A DNA stretch of 7,130 nucleotides from JAGLQA01 sp023135565. Lineage in GTDB: Bacteria > Acidobacteriota > Aminicenantia > UBA2199. The notes beneath the pieces are model-generated. The model was not told where the DNA came from. It ran no database searches and saw only the letters and a program-made list of their open reading frames with translations. The DNA lies in contig DAOWCY010000292.1 in assembly GCA_030639305.1 (NCBI GenBank), positions 1 through 7,130 on the forward strand. The letters run 5' to 3'. Shown here piece by piece: positions 4,595 to 7,130 of this stretch. Both the position numbers and the translations under genes were made by a program. Numbering within the stretch: position 1 is the first letter of the stretch; every line of letters starts with the position of its first letter.

Positions 4595-6854
4595 TTTTAT
4601 TCTTCTTCGCTATTTCGCTTCTTTTCCCGGTGCGGTAGAAGGAGAGAATGAACTCGTTGGTAAACACGCCTTCCCTGCTTTTAACCGGGGCCTGTTGGGG
4701 ATCAAAGAAAAATTCCATTATTTGACCCCGGGGCCTGTTCTTGATGACGGAAAAAAGGGTCTGAATACAGAACTCATTCTCTAAGTTGATAAACAGTTTG
4801 TTGTCCCCCTCCACCTGGGCAATATAAGCCGGCAGCCTGTTTGTTTCCCGCCATTCCTGCACGGCGCTGTACAACCTGTCCTTCTCTTTGATCTTGAAAA
4901 GATGCTGCATATCTTCTTTCTTAAAATTCCAGGTGGCCGGTGCAAAGATTAAATTTTTATAAACCACCCGGGGCAGGAAATCATACTCTTCGGACAGGGA
5001 GCCCCAATAAAACCTGGCCCCGCTGCGTATTTCTTGCATTTGCAGGTCACATAAAAAATGATAGATCGGCAGCGCCCTGAGAGAATAATTATGAGCCGAA
5101 GTTAAACGGGGCAAAATCTCTTTGTCCAGGCTGCGGGAACGCAGCATAATGCGATTTCCCCTTATCGAGATAAATAAATCGGTTAGTTTCAACTGGAATT
5201 CCGGGGCTACCGCCGGTTTGCCTAAGTAAGGTATTTCGTAGTCGCGCAGCACCGGGCGCAGCAAAATATTGCCCAACCGCGCTTCCGGCAGGTGAATGAT
5301 TTCCGCCAGGATGGCGTCCGGGTTAAGTTCCGCTTCCTTGGCCGCAATCTCTTTAGTAAAATCAAAAGTCGCCTGGTCCCCATGGCAGAAGCGTCCCAAA
5401 AGATTGCCGGCGCCGGAACCGCCGAAACCGGTCATCAGGATTCTCTCTTTCGGGTTGTTTTCGTCTTTCCCGGCGATAATCTGCACCATGGTGGCGATGG
5501 TGTCGGGCAGGTCGTCCCAGCGGGATTGGAAAGGTTTTAAATCTTCGTCGGTCAACTCCACTTCGTATTTACCGGCTGCGATGGCGGCCCTATATTTTTT
5601 TAAGAAAAAAGCCTGGATACTGTCCCAGGTTATGTCTTTACTGCCGCTGTCGCTGCCGGGCAGCAGGATATCGTCCACTAAAGGCGAGACATCGCCCTGG
5701 GAAGTAGTTTGCCTGTAGCCGATGCCGCATTCGGTATCTAAGGCGTGGAGCAGGGATATCTCCCTGCCTTCGTACCTGTCCTGGAAATTTTCCCGGAAGC
5801 GGGCCATGAGGGTTTCCCCGCCGCCTTTGGTTAATCTATTCATCACCTCGATGCCGGACAGCACGTCAGCCGCGGTGTCCCGGTCTAAAGTACAGTGCAG
5901 CGTGGGTATCATCATATCGGTTTGAAACATATATTTCAGTTCGAATTCCGTGCCTAAGGGTTTTAGGCTTTCCACTATATCTAAGTAGCGTGAAACCGGG
6001 ACGCCTATTTTGCTATTATCTATATCTTCTATAGATTTTTTTGTTTGTTTGATGATCTCTTTGATCTCTGCTATGCCGTCGATATTATCTATAATCGCCA
6101 GCACCTGGTCTAAGAATTCCGGGCCGGTGATGGCCGGTTCTAATTCGCTGACCAGTAGTTGGGATTCCACCAACTCTTCGATGAATTCCCCGGCTTCTTC
6201 GGAAGTGATCTCCTCATCGACTAATAATTCGCTCATCTCTTTTAAATAGGCGCCTTTTTCCGCTTTTTCGAGCACCCGCTGTAAATATTCGGAATTATCC
6301 ACGGCCACGATATGGTGGGTACGCCGGGCTTTGTGGTAGCGGTATTCCACGTAGCGCAGTTGGTCGCCTACCGGGTAGATGCTGGAATTGGGGTAATACC
6401 TGATCTTTTCTTTGATAACCGGGTGTTTGGAAAGATCTAAGGCTAAGGCGCAGAGGTAGTTCATATCCATGCGTGTATGCCTGGAATAGGCGGATTGTTG
6501 GGGAAGTTCCACGGCTGTTTTTTCCGCCCAGCGGCCGATGCAGAAACCGGCAAACAAACCGAAAGGCGTAGGCCGGGTAGACATGCGCAGGATGTAGCGC
6601 ATCAGGGCGTAACGCAGCCGGTTTAGTTTTTTGGGGTCTTTTAGTTTTCCCGCCAACCAATCTTGCATCGGGTGATAGAGGTCCGGCGAAGCCAGGAAGA
6701 TAGCCTCCTGTACAATGGGTTTTTTACATATTTCCTGTAATTGTTCTTCCGTGGTATCCCTGCCCGCGGTCAGGGATTCTATGAAATCGAAAGGGAACAG
6801 GGGTGAACGCATGATAAATGAAGAGAAGTTTTGGTATGGTATTTTTTCTTTCAT
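4578..6854 (-). CDS. lanB: Split LanB dehydratase, glutamylation domain (lantibiotic dehydratase N-terminal part)
   Basis: The 758-residue protein matches the N-terminal part of LanB (PF04738), which uses glutamyl-tRNA to glutamylate Ser/Thr of a precursor peptide in the cytoplasm. Residues that line up with NisB are Arg16 in IMRSPLFPF (NisB Arg14), Arg90 and Arg94 in RMSTRPTPFGLFAG (NisB Arg83/Arg87) and Arg488 in GSGAGNLLGRF (NisB Arg464). The segments ECGIGY, EIIHLPEARLGN, NLIFAPATWNF and LFINLENEF also follow NisB in order. It ends where NisB passes into the elimination domain, which is supplied by the next gene, so this is a genuine split enzyme rather than a truncated one. The start is set at ATG 6854 because AGGA lies nine bases upstream and the family-like sequence begins there; an in-frame ATG at 6893 falls inside a hairpin and has no binding site. 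The tail RSEIAKKNKNGNKK is lysine-rich. PEARL-type ligases lack the elimination domain, but its presence next door favours dehydration. Confidence 0.94.
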   Translation of the reverse strand: MKEKIPYQNFSSFIMRSPLFPFDFIESLTAGRDTTEEQLQEICKKPIVQEAIFLASPDLYHPMQDWLAGKLKDPKKLNRLRYALMRYILRMSTRPTPFGLFAGFCIGRWAEKTAVELPQQSAYSRHTRMDMNYLCALALDLSKHPVIKEKIRYYPNSSIYPVGDQLRYVEYRYHKARRTHHIVAVDNSEYLQRVLEKAEKGAYLKEMSELLVDEEITSEEAGEFIEELVESQLLVSELEPAITGPEFLDQVLAIIDNIDGIAEIKEIIKQTKKSIEDIDNSKIGVPVSRYLDIVESLKPLGTEFELKYMFQTDMMIPTLHCTLDRDTAADVLSGIEVMNRLTKGGGETLMARFRENFQDRYEGREISLLHALDTECGIGYRQTTSQGDVSPLVDDILLPGSDSGSKDITWDSIQAFFLKKYRAAIAAGKYEVELTDEDLKPFQSRWDDLPDTIATMVQIIAGKDENNPKERILMTGFGGSGAGNLLGRFCHGDQATFDFTKEIAAKEAELNPDAILAEIIHLPEARLGNILLRPVLRDYEIPYLGKPAVAPEFQLKLTDLFISIRGNRIMLRSRSLDKEILPRLTSAHNYSLRALPIYHFLCDLQMQEIRSGARFYWGSLSEEYDFLPRVVYKNLIFAPATWNFKKEDMQHLFKIKEKDRLYSAVQEWRETNRLPAYIAQVEGDNKLFINLENEFCIQTLFSVIKNRPRGQIMEFFFDPQQAPVKSREGVFTNEFILSFYRTGKRSEIAKKNKNGNKK

Positions 6855-6863
6855 TATAATAAG

Positions 6864-6869
6864 TCCTGC
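6864..6869 (-). promoter_or_regulatory. Ribosome binding site deciding the LanB start
   Basis: On the minus strand GCAGGA is followed by nine bases and ATG 6854. The alternative ATG at 6893 has no purine-rich site and lies inside a stem-loop. Confidence 0.65.
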
Positions 6870-6872
6870 TTT

Positions 6873-6897
6873 CCCGGTGCTGTTAAAAAGCACCGGG
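6873..6897 (-). promoter_or_regulatory. 5'-terminal stem-loop of the dehydratase mRNA
   Basis: CCCGGTGC and GCACCGGG form a perfect 8-bp GC-rich stem (6873-6880 with 6890-6897) around a nine-base loop. In the minus-strand mRNA it would begin within a base or two of the predicted transcription start and end three bases before the GCAGGA binding site. Such a placement suggests mRNA 5'-end protection or translational control. No T-run follows on the minus strand, so it is not a normal terminator for a gene further right. Confidence 0.6.
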
Positions 6898-6903
6898 TTG
6901 TAT

Positions 6904-6932
6904 AGTATAAATTATAAACGGGAAATAAGCAA
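6904..6932 (-). promoter_or_regulatory. Predicted sigma70-like promoter of the split lanB operon
   Basis: On the minus strand TTGCTT (6932-6927) is followed after exactly 17 bp by TATACT (6909-6904), five of six matches to the -10 consensus. A perfect TATAAT overlaps the spacer, but nothing like a -35 lies at the right distance from it. Transcription would start near 6898, at the foot of the stem-loop, giving a leader of about 44 bases. Confidence 0.5.
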
Positions 6933-6948
6933 GGGGTGGGATGATATT

Positions 6949-7016
6949 TCAGCAATTCTCTTTTTGAAAAATTTTTCCATAAATACTACTGAATTTTTCA
7001 AAAAGAGAATTGCTGA
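6949..7016. repeat. Long perfect inverted repeat (25-bp arms, 18-base spacer)
   Basis: The left arm 6949-6973 (starting TTCAGCAATTCTCTTTTTG) is the exact reverse complement of the right arm 6992-7016, and a wobble pair could extend it at each end. No T-run follows the stem on either strand. It lies upstream of the lanB promoter. It could be a bidirectional terminator, a miniature mobile or REP-like element, or a regulatory cruciform; nothing in the window decides between these. Confidence 0.85.
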
Positions 7017-7093
7017 GTTACGCAAGTTGGTAAGTGTTCAGCTTTGGAAAAAGAAAAATTCAAAGCTTTTATAGGGGGCTTTTCGCTTTTTTA
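7017..7093. other. AT-rich non-coding stretch
   Basis: No gene is seen here. A weak six-base stem GCTTTG (7041-7046) with CAAAGC (7061-7066) is present, and AAAGC (7062-7066) can alternatively pair with GCTTT (7078-7082) ahead of TCGCTTTTTT, a marginal rightward terminator-like arrangement. Together with the flanking palindromes, the whole 6855-7130 end is a structured, gene-free upstream region. Confidence 0.4.
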
Positions 7094-7128
7094 AACAAAA
7101 GTTTTGTTCAAACTTTTTCAAAAGTTTG
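7094..7128. repeat. Two adjacent AT-rich palindromes
   Basis: AACAAAA (7094-7100) pairs with TTTTGTT (7102-7108) around one G. Directly beside it CAAACTTTT (7109-7117) pairs with AAAAGTTTG (7120-7128) around TC. On the minus strand the second could terminate a gene lying to the right of the window, though no clean T-run follows. The TTTTTCAAAA core also occurs in the right arm of the long inverted repeat, hinting at related repeat sequences. Confidence 0.6.
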
Positions 7129-7130
7129 GC

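Noticed and set aside
5296..5718. 140-codon + strand ORF inside the LanB gene
   Set aside because: It is antisense to the conserved glutamylation domain and has no family features; the other long opposite-strand frames at 6295-6660 and 6715-7074 fail for the same reason.
4578..6854. PEARL (peptide aminoacyl-tRNA ligase) identity for the large LanB protein
   Set aside because: PEARLs lack an elimination partner, whereas a complete elimination-domain gene overlaps this one; a dehydratase is the simpler reading, though not proven.
6855..6893. Upstream in-frame ATG at 6893 as the start of the LanB gene
   Set aside because: It lies inside the 6873-6897 stem-loop, has no ribosome binding site, and the extra 13 residues have no family similarity; ATG 6854 has AGGA at nine bases.
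6912..6980. 22-codon minus-strand ORF (MEKFFKKRIAEISS...) as a precursor peptide
   Set aside because: It is largely the coding shadow of the inverted repeat arm, has no ribosome binding site, no Cys, and runs through the predicted promoter region.

Overview
The window is bacterial. It joins a housekeeping translation block on the + strand to a peptide-modification gene pair on the - strand, and the two blocks are convergent. The organism cannot be fixed from the sequence. Purine-rich Shine-Dalgarno sites (AGGAG, AGGAGG) precede several starts. IF-2 has a long Arg/Pro/Gln-rich repeated N-terminus, and a YlxP (DUF503) gene follows infB. This would fit a Firmicute or a Treponema-like spirochaete; the IF-2 sequence leans slightly towards the latter from memory of the family, but that is a weak inference.

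Left block (1-3344, +). The window opens inside infB. Frame 1 is open from base 1, so the gene is cut at its 5' end and the first in-frame ATG at 256 is not the true start. The N-terminal part is a perfect 66-bp tandem repeat (22 residues, made of two related 11-residue halves). It is followed by the IF2_N domain, the GTPase domain and the C-terminal beta-barrel and fMet-tRNA-binding domains. Four bases later comes ylxP (DUF503). A diacylglycerol/lipid-kinase-family gene follows at once, its ribosome binding site overlapping the ylxP stop. The usual next gene in such operons, rbfA, is absent here.

Middle (3345-3676). A gap of about 330 bp holds a small GC hairpin and a good sigma70-like promoter firing leftward, antisense to the kinase gene. 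It also holds two operator-like palindromes whose centres lie 21 bp apart, and two very short minus-strand reading frames with strong ribosome binding sites lying downstream of the dehydratase genes. These short frames are in the same phase and might be a tiny or decayed precursor-peptide gene; that is speculative.

Right block (3677-6854, -). Two overlapping genes encode a split class I lanthipeptide (LanB) dehydratase. The 758-residue protein is the tRNA-Glu-dependent glutamylation half. The 305-residue protein is the glutamate-elimination half (SpaB C-terminal / thiopeptide-type domain). Key catalytic residues known from NisB can be matched in both, and the split falls at the junction between the two NisB domains. 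Together they should dehydrate Ser/Thr in a ribosomally made peptide. No cyclase, protease, transporter or confident precursor is in the window.

Right end (6855-7130). Upstream of the dehydratase pair are a ribosome binding site, a stem-loop that would sit at the very 5' end of the mRNA, a sigma70-like promoter, a 25-bp-arm perfect inverted repeat and two further AT-rich palindromes. No gene is visible to the right of 6855.
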